A DNA stretch of 9,747 nt from Acidimicrobiaceae bacterium (GTDB lineage Bacteria; Actinomycetota; Acidimicrobiia; Acidimicrobiales; Ilumatobacteraceae). The translations under genes and the position numbers were made by a program. Below are positions 1 to 5,631 of this stretch, in pieces. The notes beneath the pieces are model-generated. The model searched no databases. It saw nothing but the letters and a program-made list of their open reading frames with translations, and was not told where the DNA came from. The first letter of the stretch is position 1; each line of letters starts with the position of its first letter. Location of the stretch: assembly GCA_006515795.1 (NCBI GenBank), contig VFMC01000093.1, forward strand, positions 1-9,747. Reading direction: 5' to 3'.

Positions 1-1214
1 AAGTCGGTGGACTTGTAGTCGCGGTAGTTGCGGATCGGCTGCTCGGCCCACGTGACACAGCCCTTCGCGCCGAACTGCACGGTGTGCGCCGGTAGATCTG
101 CGGCATCGATGGTGCTCTGGCAGGCGGCGACGAGCTTGGAGTTCAGTTCGATCACAGCGCCGGTGGTCTCCTTCGTGCACACGTCGGCGAGCACCGCCTT
201 GGCCGCCGCCATGCACAGCGGGTTGCCGTTGTAGGTGCCGAGGTGCACCACCTTGCCGGAGGTGATCTGGTCCATGCACTCCTGGCTGCCGCCGAAGGCG
301 CCGAGGGGCAACCCGCCGCCGATGCTCTTGGCCAGCGCGACGAGATCGGGCTGCACTCCCAAGGCGCCGGTGGCTCCACCCCAACCGGCGGTGATGCCGG
401 TCTTGACCTCATCGAAGATCAGCATCGTGCCGTACTTGCGGGTGACCTCGCGCACCGCCTGCAGGTAGCCCGGCTGCGGCATGCAGATGCCGATGTTCTG
501 CATGACCGGTTCGACGATGAACGCGGCGATGTCGCCGGCCGACAGCACCCGTTCGAGCGCCTCGATGTTGTTGTACGGGATGACCTTGGTGTCGGCGAGC
601 ACGGCGCGGGTGATGCCGGCCGTTCCGGGGATCGCGATCGGCGAGTCGGCGGGGCCGGCTTCGCTGATCGGCGGCTTCATCGAGATCATCACCTCGTCGT
701 GGTGGCCGTGGTAGCCGCCCTCGACCTTGACGATCTTCTCGCGACCGGTGATGCCACGGGCCACGCGGATGGCGTCCATGGTGGCTTCGGTGCCGGAGTT
801 GGTGAAGCGCCACATCGGCAGGCCGTAGCGCTCGGCGAGCAGCTCGGCGACGTCGGCATTGAGCTCGCAGGGGGTGACGAACAGGGTTCCGTCGTCGAGC
901 TGGCGCTCGACGGCCTCGCGCACCATCGGGTGGCAATGCCCGGCGAACAGCGCGCCGAACCCCATGTCGTAGTCGATGTAGCGGTTGCCGTCGACGTCTT
1001 CCATCCACGCCTGTTGGGCGCGGCGCACCACGATGGGATGCGGGTCGTAGGCCTGAAAGCTCGATGGCACTCCGAGTGGCAGCACCTTGCGGGCCCTCAC
1101 GTTCGCCTTCTGTGAACCGGCGGTTCGCTCGACGTACACCTTCAGTTCGCGAGCAGTGATGTGTCGAGCTCGCTCGACCAGTTCGTCGTGTCGGATGGAT
1201 TCCGTTGCACTCAT
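1..1214 (-). CDS. Glutamate-1-semialdehyde aminotransferase-like class III PLP aminotransferase (partial)
   Basis: 404 codons are visible; the C-terminus, probably a few tens of residues, lies beyond the window edge. The protein reads as a class III PLP aminotransferase of the glutamate-1-semialdehyde aminomutase type. It has a DVDGNRYIDYD segment (about residues 73-83), the cofactor-binding NSGTEATMDAIRVARG stretch, GGYHGHHDE, IFDEV, and the ALAKSIGGGLPLGAFGG motif whose Lys296 should form the Schiff base with PLP. True HemL usually has a PGGVNSPVRAF-like N-terminal motif; here it is PLGVPSSFQAYD. It may therefore be a paralogue acting on another substrate rather than the tetrapyrrole enzyme. 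The ATG at 1214 is preceded by AAGGGG at a spacing of about 6 nt, and it sits about 24 nt below a plausible promoter. The family call is firm; the exact substrate is not. Confidence 0.9.
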   Translation of the reverse strand, partial: MSATESIRHDELVERARHITARELKVYVERTAGSQKANVRARKVLPLGVPSSFQAYDPHPIVVRRAQQAWMEDVDGNRYIDYDMGFGALFAGHCHPMVREAVERQLDDGTLFVTPCELNADVAELLAERYGLPMWRFTNSGTEATMDAIRVARGITGREKIVKVEGGYHGHHDEVMISMKPPISEAGPADSPIAIPGTAGITRAVLADTKVIPYNNIEALERVLSAGDIAAFIVEPVMQNIGICMPQPGYLQAVREVTRKYGTMLIFDEVKTGITAGWGGATGALGVQPDLVALAKSIGGGLPLGAFGGSQECMDQITSGKVVHLGTYNGNPLCMAAAKAVLADVCTKETTGAVIELNSKLVAACQSTIDAADLPAHTVQFGAKGCVTWAEQPIRNYRDYKSTD

Positions 1215-1244
1215 TGGGTTCCCCTTACGGATCACGTTCTGTCA

Positions 1245-1274
1245 AGCATAGCTCACAACGAAATCCGTTGTGAA
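1245..1274 (-). promoter_or_regulatory. Candidate promoter of the aminotransferase gene
   Basis: On the minus strand TTCACA (1274-1269) and TATGCT (1250-1245) are separated by 18 nt. They would start transcription near 1238, leaving a leader of about 24 nt before the ATG at 1214. Most of the palindrome at 1253-1273 fills the spacer and it covers part of the -35 box, which is a common place for a repressor site. The assignment rests on consensus match and position only. Confidence 0.5.
1253..1273. promoter_or_regulatory. Perfect palindrome, probable operator upstream of the aminotransferase
   Basis: The arms TCACAACG (1253-1260) and CGTTGTGA (1266-1273) are exact inverse complements around a 5-nt AAATC spacer. 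Its position within the aminotransferase promoter suggests a dimeric repressor or activator site. No regulator gene is adjacent in this window, so the binding protein is unknown. Confidence 0.55.
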
Positions 1275-1348
1275 CGAGGAGGTTTTGCCACGCATCGTTT
1301 TCGCCGGTGGAACTGCGGGTGCCCTATGGCAAACTGTGGACCCTTCAT

Positions 1349-1420
<72 letters not shown>

Positions 1421-1422
<2 letters not shown>

Positions 1423-1435
1423 CGGGGCCCCCGGG
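1421..1435 (+). terminator. GC-rich hairpin just after tRNA-His
   Basis: CCCGG (1421-1425) can pair with CCGGG (1431-1435) across a GGCCC loop, starting in the last acceptor bases of the tRNA. There is no T-tract, so it could be a processing or termination hairpin or only a by-product of the long G/C run. Confidence 0.25.
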
Positions 1436-1486
1436 CCCAACGTTGTCGAGCAGCCTTGGCTTTCCCTACACTGCCGCTCCGCAACT

Positions 1487-1558
1487 GCGCCTCTAGCTCA
1501 ATGGCAGAGCAACGGACTCTTAATCCGCAGGTTCTGGGTTCGAGTCCCAGGGGGCGCA
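1487..1558 (+). tRNA. tRNA-Lys (CTT anticodon)
   Basis: Acceptor arms GCGCCTC (1487-1493) and GGGGCGC (1551-1557) pair with one G-U, and the discriminator is A1558. D-stem GCTC/GAGC encloses a short 7-nt loop. The anticodon loop CTCTTAA (1517-1523) carries CTT at 1519-1521. T-stem CTGGG/CCCAG closes TTCGAGT. The outermost anticodon-stem pair is an A-C mismatch (1512/1528). CCA is not encoded. Its 3' end faces a cluster of toxin-antitoxin genes. Confidence 0.95.
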
Positions 1559-1647
1559 CTTAGAAGGCACGAAGCGCGAGGCATCGGGCACCGAATGCGC
1601 GGTCGCTCGGCTGAAAGGTTGAGGCCAGGGCGCAACTGAGTGACATC

Positions 1648-1923
1648 GTGGCGCAAGCAGCGAATGGACACGTCACCGTGATCGAGCGCTACGGGCGCCC
1701 CACAGCAGCAGTGGTCCCGTTCGATGCACTCGAGTCGCTACCCGAATCCGACGCGCCAACCGATTCGAAGCCATCGGCGCGACACCGCCAAGCTCAACTG
1801 CTCGATGCGGTTACGCGGCTCCAAGAGGCGGTCGAAGCGCAAACTCCGCACGACGCAGACCTCATCTACGAGGCACTGAACAGTGCCTTTGAGTCGTCGC
1901 GAGGACGGCGCCTTGAGCGCTGA
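1648..1923 (+). CDS. Phd/YefM-type antitoxin, N-terminus without a usable start codon
   Basis: From GTG 1648 this gives 91 residues (AQAANGHVTVIERYGRPTAAVVPFDALE and onward), matching the middle of a Phd/YefM-type antitoxin: the hairpin that precedes the toxin-binding C-terminal half. The conserved first helix, normally of the form EARAxLSDIV, is present in the same frame just upstream (1621-1650: EARAQLSDIV). The frame then meets TGA at 1612-1614, with no ATG, GTG or TTG between that stop and 1648; only CTG 1636 or a rare GTT could serve. So the antitoxin is either translated in truncated form, from a non-standard start, or broken by loss of its 5' end near tRNA-Lys. The C-terminus overlaps the toxin start by 11 nt. 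In this family the N-terminus dimerises and binds operator DNA while the C-terminus covers the toxin. A form starting at 1648 might still neutralise but not autoregulate. Confidence 0.75.
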   Translation: MAQAANGHVTVIERYGRPTAAVVPFDALESLPESDAPTDSKPSARHRQAQLLDAVTRLQEAVEAQTPHDADLIYEALNSAFESSRGRRLER

Positions 1924-2416
1924 GACAACTCAGCTCCGATACTTCGTCGACACCAATGTCCTCGGCATCATCGCCACAAGGACACATCCGTTGCGCATCG
2001 GCTACCTGTCGCTCATTGCCGCCGAGGAGTTCGATGACCGCACTCCGAGCATCTCCACCATCGTCGCGGACGAAGTCGAAGCCGGCTTGTCGACACTCGA
2101 CGCCGGCGGCTCGACCGCACAACAGCTCGGCGCCGCAATGCGCGCCGTTCTGGAAGCCTTCGACCACATGGATCTCGACGACGAAGGGCAAGCGCTCGCT
2201 GACAAGTTGCAAGCACAGGCTCGGGCAGCGGGCCATCCGCTCGGCGCGCCGTCGCAACGCAACGATCTGATCATCGCCTCGCTCGCGATCAGGCACCACG
2301 CACCGTTGATCAGTCACAACTATCGAGACTTCATCAACATCGACTCGCTCGACCTTCGCACCTTGGCACCGATCCGCAAACGCCCACCCCGCGTTCGAAT
2401 CGAACCCGACGACTAA
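1913..2416 (+). CDS. PIN-domain ribonuclease toxin (VapC-like)
   Basis: 167 residues from TTG 1913. That start is chosen because GAGGA lies at 1901-1905, 7 nt ahead; an upstream GTG at 1883 has no comparable signal. The N-terminus YFVDTNVLG carries the first acidic residue (Asp13). ADEVEAG supplies a Glu near 54, and SQRNDLIIAS supplies Asp118. LISHNYRDF near the C-terminus matches the closing PIN motif. PIN toxins are Mg2+-dependent ribonucleases that cut tRNA, rRNA or mRNA. The gene overlaps its Phd-type antitoxin by 11 nt, as expected for a coupled module. It is somewhat longer than a typical VapC (about 130 aa) because of an insertion-like acidic and Ala-rich helix around residues 85-110. 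The target is unknown. Confidence 0.88.
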   Translation: MSAETTQLRYFVDTNVLGIIATRTHPLRIGYLSLIAAEEFDDRTPSISTIVADEVEAGLSTLDAGGSTAQQLGAAMRAVLEAFDHMDLDDEGQALADKLQAQARAAGHPLGAPSQRNDLIIASLAIRHHAPLISHNYRDFINIDSLDLRTLAPIRKRPPRVRIEPDD

Positions 2417-2451
2417 CACACTTGGCGGACCAACTCGCGCAAGTCAGCCGC

Positions 2452-2862
2452 TCAGACGGAGACGACCTCGATGAGGCCGTTGAGGGCCCGGAAGTCGTCT
2501 GGATTGCGGGTGTAGAGGGGGAGCCCAACTGAGCACGCCGTCGCTGCGATCAAGAGGTCGACGGCTCGCGCACCGCGAGCTTTGCGGCCCGCTACGGCAA
2601 CGGCGGCGTAGACGCGGCCATAGGCTCGACACGCCTCGGAGTCGAACGGCAACGGATCGAAGACCGCCTCGGCTCGCTGAAGCCGGTCCTGTCTTCGAGC
2701 CCTCTCGTCGGGGTCCTTCGTGGCATGAGGACCCGCAGCGAGCTCGGCCATCGTGATCGCCGTGACTGCCGACTCGATGGGAAGGTGGGTTGGGTCGAGA
2801 GTTTCGAGATCGATGATGACCGACGTGTCGAGCAAACCCCGCGGCCGGCGTTGGTCAGCCAC
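2452..2862 (-). CDS. vapC: VapC-like PIN-domain toxin
   Basis: 136 residues from GTG 2862. PIN motifs are all present: GLLDTSVIID (Asp12), MAELAAG (Glu40), AVDLLIAATA (Asp102) and YTRNPDDF (Thr118, Asn120, Asp123). This predicts an intact metal-dependent RNase of usual VapC length. The start lies inside the end of the antitoxin gene (8-nt overlap, 2855-2862) and has no strong ribosome site, so translation is probably coupled to the antitoxin. It converges on the first PIN toxin with only 35 nt between stop codons; that gap holds no clear terminator. Confidence 0.92.
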   Translation of the reverse strand: MADQRRPRGLLDTSVIIDLETLDPTHLPIESAVTAITMAELAAGPHATKDPDERARRQDRLQRAEAVFDPLPFDSEACRAYGRVYAAVAVAGRKARGARAVDLLIAATACSVGLPLYTRNPDDFRALNGLIEVVSV

Positions 2863-3109
2863 GAGGTGCTGCGTCCTGGTCGGCGATGTCGTCGAGGTCG
2901 GCGCGGAACCGGTCGGCGTCGACGGCCGGCGCGTTGCGGAACATCGCGAAGACGGCGTCGGTGGACACGAAGCGATGGCGGCGCATCGGAGTCAGCTCGC
3001 CGACCGGCGTCCCGTTGCGAGTGACGATGAACGTCTCCCCATGATCGAGACGGCGCATGATCTCGCCGCTGTCATTGCGAAGTTCGCGTTGCGTGATCGC
3101 TTTCGCCAC
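2855..3109 (-). CDS. vapB: Phd/VapB-type antitoxin
   Basis: 84 residues from GTG 3109. The protein begins with AKAITQRELRNDSGEIMRRL followed by GETFIVTRNGTPVGELTP, the classic Phd/YefM fold order of helix and beta hairpin. An acidic tail with DADRFRADLDD follows and would wrap the toxin. A longer reading from TTG 3145 is possible but would run through the palindrome and promoter. GTG 3109 lies 7 nt after a -10-like TACGGT, so the message may be leaderless. It overlaps the VapC gene by 8 nt. Expected to neutralise that toxin and repress its own promoter. Confidence 0.9.
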   Translation of the reverse strand: MAKAITQRELRNDSGEIMRRLDHGETFIVTRNGTPVGELTPMRRHRFVSTDAVFAMFRNAPAVDADRFRADLDDIADQDAAPRG

Positions 3110-3116
3110 GCCCCTC

Positions 3117-3145
3117 ACCGTAGCACTACGTGCTACAGCGAGCAA
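3117..3145 (-). promoter_or_regulatory. Candidate promoter of the minus-strand vapBC module
   Basis: TTGCTC (3145-3140) and TACGGT (3122-3117) are 17 nt apart on the minus strand. The antitoxin GTG begins 7 nt after the -10 box, where a leaderless transcript would start. The palindrome at 3120-3136 occupies much of the spacer and touches the -10 box. Confidence 0.5.
3120..3136. promoter_or_regulatory. Palindromic operator of the vapBC module
   Basis: GTAGCAC (3120-3126) and GTGCTAC (3130-3136) are exact inverse complements around TAC. It lies 11 nt upstream of the antitoxin GTG and overlaps the candidate -10 box. This matches the usual autorepression design of Phd/VapB antitoxins. Binding by this antitoxin is inferred from position. 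Confidence 0.65.
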
Positions 3146-3230
3146 CCAACTGCACCAGATCGACAGCTGTACCGGTGATCTCTGGGCGGCTCGCTCCGCG
3201 GATGTCCTTTCGATGCCAGCGCAACTTCAT
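3126..3230 (-). CDS. Short ORF (34 aa) coupled to the 67-aa hypothetical gene
   Basis: Its ATG (3230-3228) overlaps the TGA of the preceding ORF as ATGA. It begins MKLRWHRKDIRGASRP and ends inside the vapBC operator, at a TAG read from 3128-3126. I do not recognise it. The abrupt end within another module's promoter suggests either a remnant of a longer gene cut off when the vapBC unit arrived, or chance. No catalytic or membrane motif is visible. Confidence 0.3.
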   Translation of the reverse strand: MKLRWHRKDIRGASRPEITGTAVDLVQLVARCST

Positions 3231-3430
3231 TGGCCGGCACCGACGAGGAAGTCGAACGCGCATGCCGTCTCGACCAGGAACTCCAACGGCACGTTCACCT
3301 TCTGTCCATCGACGAGTTGGATGGTGACGAGGAGGATCGGACGCGAGGGCGGACTCCCGCAATCTTCGAGGGGATTGACGACAGTGATGACGAGCTCGTC
3401 GTCAAGTCGAACGGCCAGATTCCTGGACAT
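3227..3430 (-). CDS. Hypothetical 67-aa protein
   Basis: Starts ATG 3430 (MSRNLAVRLDDELVITVVN). An AAGGA lies 11 nt ahead, a slightly long spacing. The protein is short, acidic at its N-terminus, and rich in beta-type segments (RPILLVTIQLVDGQKVNVPL). It has no signal peptide or membrane segment and no motif that I recognise. It is divergent from the AbrB/VapC module with 91 nt between starts, and its end overlaps a 34-aa ORF. Its place between toxin-antitoxin units makes a small antitoxin-like or accessory role possible, but nothing in the sequence shows it. Confidence 0.5.
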   Translation of the reverse strand: MSRNLAVRLDDELVITVVNPLEDCGSPPSRPILLVTIQLVDGQKVNVPLEFLVETACAFDFLVGAGQ

Positions 3431-3464
3431 GGCACCATGGTTCCTTGACCACTCGGATCGTGCG

Positions 3465-3493
3465 TTGACGTCGGAGGCGACGCGGCCTATCCT
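3465..3493 (+). promoter_or_regulatory. Sigma-70-type promoter of the AbrB/VapC module
   Basis: TTGACG (3465-3470) and TATCCT (3488-3493) are separated by exactly 17 nt. The start of transcription would fall near 3500, inside the palindrome at 3492-3513. The ribosome site AAGGAG follows at 3511-3516. Confidence 0.65.
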
Positions 3494-3513
3494 TACTTTG
3501 CGAGCGAAGTAAG
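3492..3513. promoter_or_regulatory. Palindromic operator at the AbrB/VapC transcription start
   Basis: CTTACTT (3492-3498) and AAGTAAG (3507-3513) are exact inverse complements with an 8-nt centre that itself contains GC-GA-GC. It spans the end of the -10 box, the likely transcription start and the first bases of the ribosome site. A bound AbrB-type antitoxin could block transcription. Folded in RNA, it could also hide the ribosome site. Confidence 0.6.
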
Positions 3514-3521
3514 GAGACAGC

Positions 3522-3770
3522 GTGGAGATCGCCGCGAGGATGAGTTCGAAGGGCCAAGTGACCGTCCCCAAGGCCGTGCGCGACGCGCTCGGGATCGCCG
3601 AGGGCGATGAGGTCGTCTTCCGCGTCGAAGGAAACCGCGCCGTCCTCGCTCGCACGCCCGACTTCCTGACCCTGGCCGGCACCGTCAAGGTCCCCGCCGC
3701 GCTCCGCAACGTCGCCTGGGACGACGTCATCCGCAAGACTCGTGCCACCCGGGCAGCCAAGCACGCATGA
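3522..3770 (+). CDS. vapB: AbrB/SpoVT-type (swapped-hairpin) antitoxin
   Basis: 82 residues from GTG 3522, with AAGGAG at 3511-3516 and a 5-nt spacer. The N-terminus MSSKGQVTVPKAVRDALGIAEGDEVVFRV is a textbook AbrB/MazE-type DNA-binding hairpin (residues about 7-45). The C-terminal basic and hydrophobic tail (residues about 48-82) would contact the toxin. The stop overlaps the toxin start as ATGA, so the pair is translationally coupled. It probably binds the palindrome at 3492-3513. This antitoxin family differs from the two Phd-type antitoxins nearby. Confidence 0.93.
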   Translation: MEIAARMSSKGQVTVPKAVRDALGIAEGDEVVFRVEGNRAVLARTPDFLTLAGTVKVPAALRNVAWDDVIRKTRATRAAKHA

Positions 3771-4168
3771 GTGCGTTCGTCGACACGAACATCATCGTGC
3801 GGCACCTGACCGGCGAGCCGCCCGACATGGCCACACGAGCCACCGCTTACCTGGCCTCCGAACCAGAACTGTTCCTCGCCGATCTCATCGTCGCCGAGAC
3901 GATCTACGTTCTGGAGTCGTTCTTCAAGACTCCCCGCGTCCAGATCGCCACATCGATGCGTTCGCTCGTCGCGCTTCGCACCGTGGTCACCGTCGATCCG
4001 GCGCTCCTACTGCGCGCGCTCGAGGTCTACGAGATCGACCGCATCGACTTCGCCGAGGCCTACCTCGTCGCCTGCGCCGAGAGCTCCGGCGTCAACCGCA
4101 TCGCCTCGTTCGACCGGTCCATCGATCGGGTCGGCACCGTCGACCGCGTGGAGCCACCCGCAACCTGA
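3767..4168 (+). CDS. vapC: VapC-like PIN-domain toxin
   Basis: 133 residues from ATG 3767, overlapping the antitoxin stop by 4 nt. PIN residues are in place: SAFVDTNIIVRHL (Asp6), VAETIYVLES (Glu44), RIDFAEAYLVA (Asp94) and IASFDRSIDR (Asp116). Length and motif spacing fit a complete VapC ribonuclease of the group paired with AbrB-type antitoxins. The RNA target cannot be read from the sequence. The next gene converges on it about 110 nt downstream. Confidence 0.93.
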   Translation: MSAFVDTNIIVRHLTGEPPDMATRATAYLASEPELFLADLIVAETIYVLESFFKTPRVQIATSMRSLVALRTVVTVDPALLLRALEVYEIDRIDFAEAYLVACAESSGVNRIASFDRSIDRVGTVDRVEPPAT

Positions 4169-4254
4169 CCCGACACCACGCGGACTTTGCAACTCGCCAC
4201 TGTCGTACTCATCGTCGGCCGACTCATCAACTACCGCAACCGATGGAGCGCACC

Positions 4255-4271
4255 TGAGCGCCTCCCGCTCA
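4255..4271. terminator. Weak hairpin between convergent vapC and tetR
   Basis: TGAGCG (4255-4260) pairs with CGCTCA (4266-4271) around CCTCC. It lies just outside the TetR stop codon in the gap between convergent genes, a sensible place for a bidirectional terminator, but neither side has a T-tract. Confidence 0.3.
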
Positions 4272-4276
4272 AGTCC

Positions 4277-4864
4277 CTACTTGGCGAGCGCGATCCGGAG
4301 GGCAGCGTCGATCACGGATTCCACGTATTGAGATTGTGGACCGGTGTGGGTCTGCATTGCTGCCCCGTCGATCAGCGCTGTCAACAGGCGAGCCCGCCTC
4401 TGATAGGTGGCGGGGTCGTGACCAGGCTGGGCGTGCTCGATTGCTCGTTCGAGCACGTCGTAGAACTCGGAGTACACCTCCCGATACGCGGACGCGAAGG
4501 TCTGGCGGTGGAGCGAGAGGAACATCAGTGTGGTGAACACGACTCCGCTGTCGGAACGCCACTTGCTCACGAGCGTGCGCACGAGATGTTGAAGCACGTC
4601 GATGCCTGGTTGGTCTTGCTCGGCGATCCCGCGGATCACGTCGAGATCTGACCGTGCTTCGTAGCGGATGACCTCGAGCAGCAGATCGTCGCGAGTGCGG
4701 AAGTAGTACTGCAGGTTCCCGAGTGTGATGTCGAGCCGCTCGGAGATCGTGCGCAGCACGAGCGCGTCATACCCGTCGGCGACCAGCGTACGCCTGGCCT
4801 CGGCCACGATTCGCTGGCGCGTGGCGGAGCCCTTGCTCTGCCGATCTGGGCGTTGCGTCGACAC
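4277..4864 (-). CDS. TetR-family transcriptional repressor
   Basis: 195 residues from GTG 4864. GGAGGA stands immediately upstream (spacing 2-3 nt), and longer in-frame readings would run through the operator. The N-terminal DNA-binding domain is clear: ATRQRIVAEARRTLVADGYD, then LRTISERLDITLGNLQYYF with RTRDDLLLEVI, the helix-turn-helix and closing helix of TetR proteins (residues about 14-66). The rest is the variable helical ligand and dimer domain, including a TALIDGAAMQ helix near the end. It is divergent from the acetyltransferase gene with 92 nt between starts and shares that region's palindrome. The simplest model is repression of the acetyltransferase/oxidoreductase operon, and perhaps of itself, relieved by an unknown small molecule. 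Confidence 0.93.
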   Translation of the reverse strand: MSTQRPDRQSKGSATRQRIVAEARRTLVADGYDALVLRTISERLDITLGNLQYYFRTRDDLLLEVIRYEARSDLDVIRGIAEQDQPGIDVLQHLVRTLVSKWRSDSGVVFTTLMFLSLHRQTFASAYREVYSEFYDVLERAIEHAQPGHDPATYQRRARLLTALIDGAAMQTHTGPQSQYVESVIDAALRIALAK

Positions 4865-4895
4865 GGTCCTCCGTCCGCGATCATTGTCTAGGTCG

Positions 4896-4924
4896 TTGAC
4901 ATATTTAGGTTGGAGACCTAAAGT
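4896..4924 (+). promoter_or_regulatory. Promoter of the acetyltransferase operon
   Basis: TTGACA (4896-4901) and TAAAGT (4919-4924) are 17 nt apart, a strong sigma-70-type match. Transcription should start near 4931, and GGAGG at 4946-4950 precedes GTG 4957 by 6 nt. Most of the -35 to -10 spacer is the palindrome at 4904-4922. Confidence 0.75.
4904..4922. promoter_or_regulatory. Probable TetR operator
   Basis: TTTAGGT (4904-4910) and ACCTAAA (4916-4922) are exact inverse complements with a 5-nt TGGAG centre. The site sits between the -35 and -10 boxes of the rightward promoter and overlaps the -10, so occupancy would exclude RNA polymerase. The divergent TetR gene makes it the obvious binder, but this is inferred. 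Confidence 0.75.
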
Positions 4925-4956
4925 AGGTGCAACCCTACTCTCACTGGAGGTGCCCT

Positions 4957-5631
4957 GTGCAGCTCGCTCAAGCCACCGAAGCCCACATCTCTCGCTACGC
5001 CAACGTCGTCGAAGACCTGTTGTGGTCGACCGGGCCGGCCAGCTACGGCTACCAGTTGGGCAGTCGAGACGTGATGGCTGCGTTGGTCGTCGAGTCATGG
5101 CCAGTCCCGGGCACGCTGTTCGGTCATGACGCTGCGACCTTGGCTCTTGCTGACGGGGAGTTGGTGGGCATCGAGATCGGGTTCGTGAACCCCGGCTTCG
5201 TCGCCCGCGTCGCCGCGCTCGGCCAGTTCATTCCGACGCTGGTCAACTCGGGTGAAATCGACATCGCTGACATCGAAGGGATCTTGGAGCGTTCCGCTCA
5301 ATGTGCGTGGCTCAACCCGGGGATCCCTTCCGACGCCTACTACCTCCATGCGATTGCAGTCTCGCCACAACACCAGGGGCGAGGAGTCGGGGCGCTGTTG
5401 ATGCACGATGCGCTGAACCGCGCTCGAACAGCGGGCGCCGCAGCTCTCCATCTCGATGTGCTGTCCGACAATCCGGCCGTCGACTTCTACCGAGCGTTCG
5501 GGCTGGAATGTGTGGTCGAGTCGAGAGCCCCGATCCCCTTCTCGGGTGGCGTCCCGATCGAGTACCGGATGGTGATGCAACTGACGGAATCCGGTTCCGA
5601 ATCGACAGCTCATGATGGCGACCGGTCATGA
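4957..5631 (+). CDS. GNAT-family N-acetyltransferase
   Basis: 224 residues from GTG 4957, chosen for its GGAGG at 6 nt. An in-frame GTG at 4927 would fall at or before the transcription start. The acetyl-CoA binding core is near residues 128-175: YYLHAIAVSPQHQGRGVGALL has the Q-x-x-G-x-G pyrophosphate loop, followed by ALHLDVLSDNPAVDFYRAFGLE, the typical GNAT end strands. The first 110 residues are less conserved and would form the acceptor side, so the substrate (amine, amino acid, antibiotic or protein) is unknown. The stop overlaps the next gene as ATGA. The divergent TetR and its operator suggest induction by a small molecule. Confidence 0.9.
   Translation: MQLAQATEAHISRYANVVEDLLWSTGPASYGYQLGSRDVMAALVVESWPVPGTLFGHDAATLALADGELVGIEIGFVNPGFVARVAALGQFIPTLVNSGEIDIADIEGILERSAQCAWLNPGIPSDAYYLHAIAVSPQHQGRGVGALLMHDALNRARTAGAAALHLDVLSDNPAVDFYRAFGLECVVESRAPIPFSGGVPIEYRMVMQLTESGSESTAHDGDRS

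Noticed and set aside
243..1115. Long plus-strand ORF (290 aa), rich in Asp, His and Gly
   Set aside because: It lies opposite the aminotransferase, whose motifs and PLP lysine are unambiguous. The composition is typical of an antisense frame in high-GC coding DNA.
1285..1330. Possible tRNA-His promoter (TTGCCA, TATGGC)
   Set aside because: The two hexamers are about 34 nt apart, and neither has a partner at 16-18 nt. I could not support a specific promoter.
1534..1558. tRNA-Lys 3' end as an integration (att) site
   Set aside because: No second copy of this sequence and no integrase was seen in the window, so there is only positional suspicion.
1862..2419. Minus-strand 185-aa ORF opposite the first PIN toxin
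   Set aside because: It is antisense to a gene with intact PIN motifs and a good ribosome site, and has no recognisable domain of its own.
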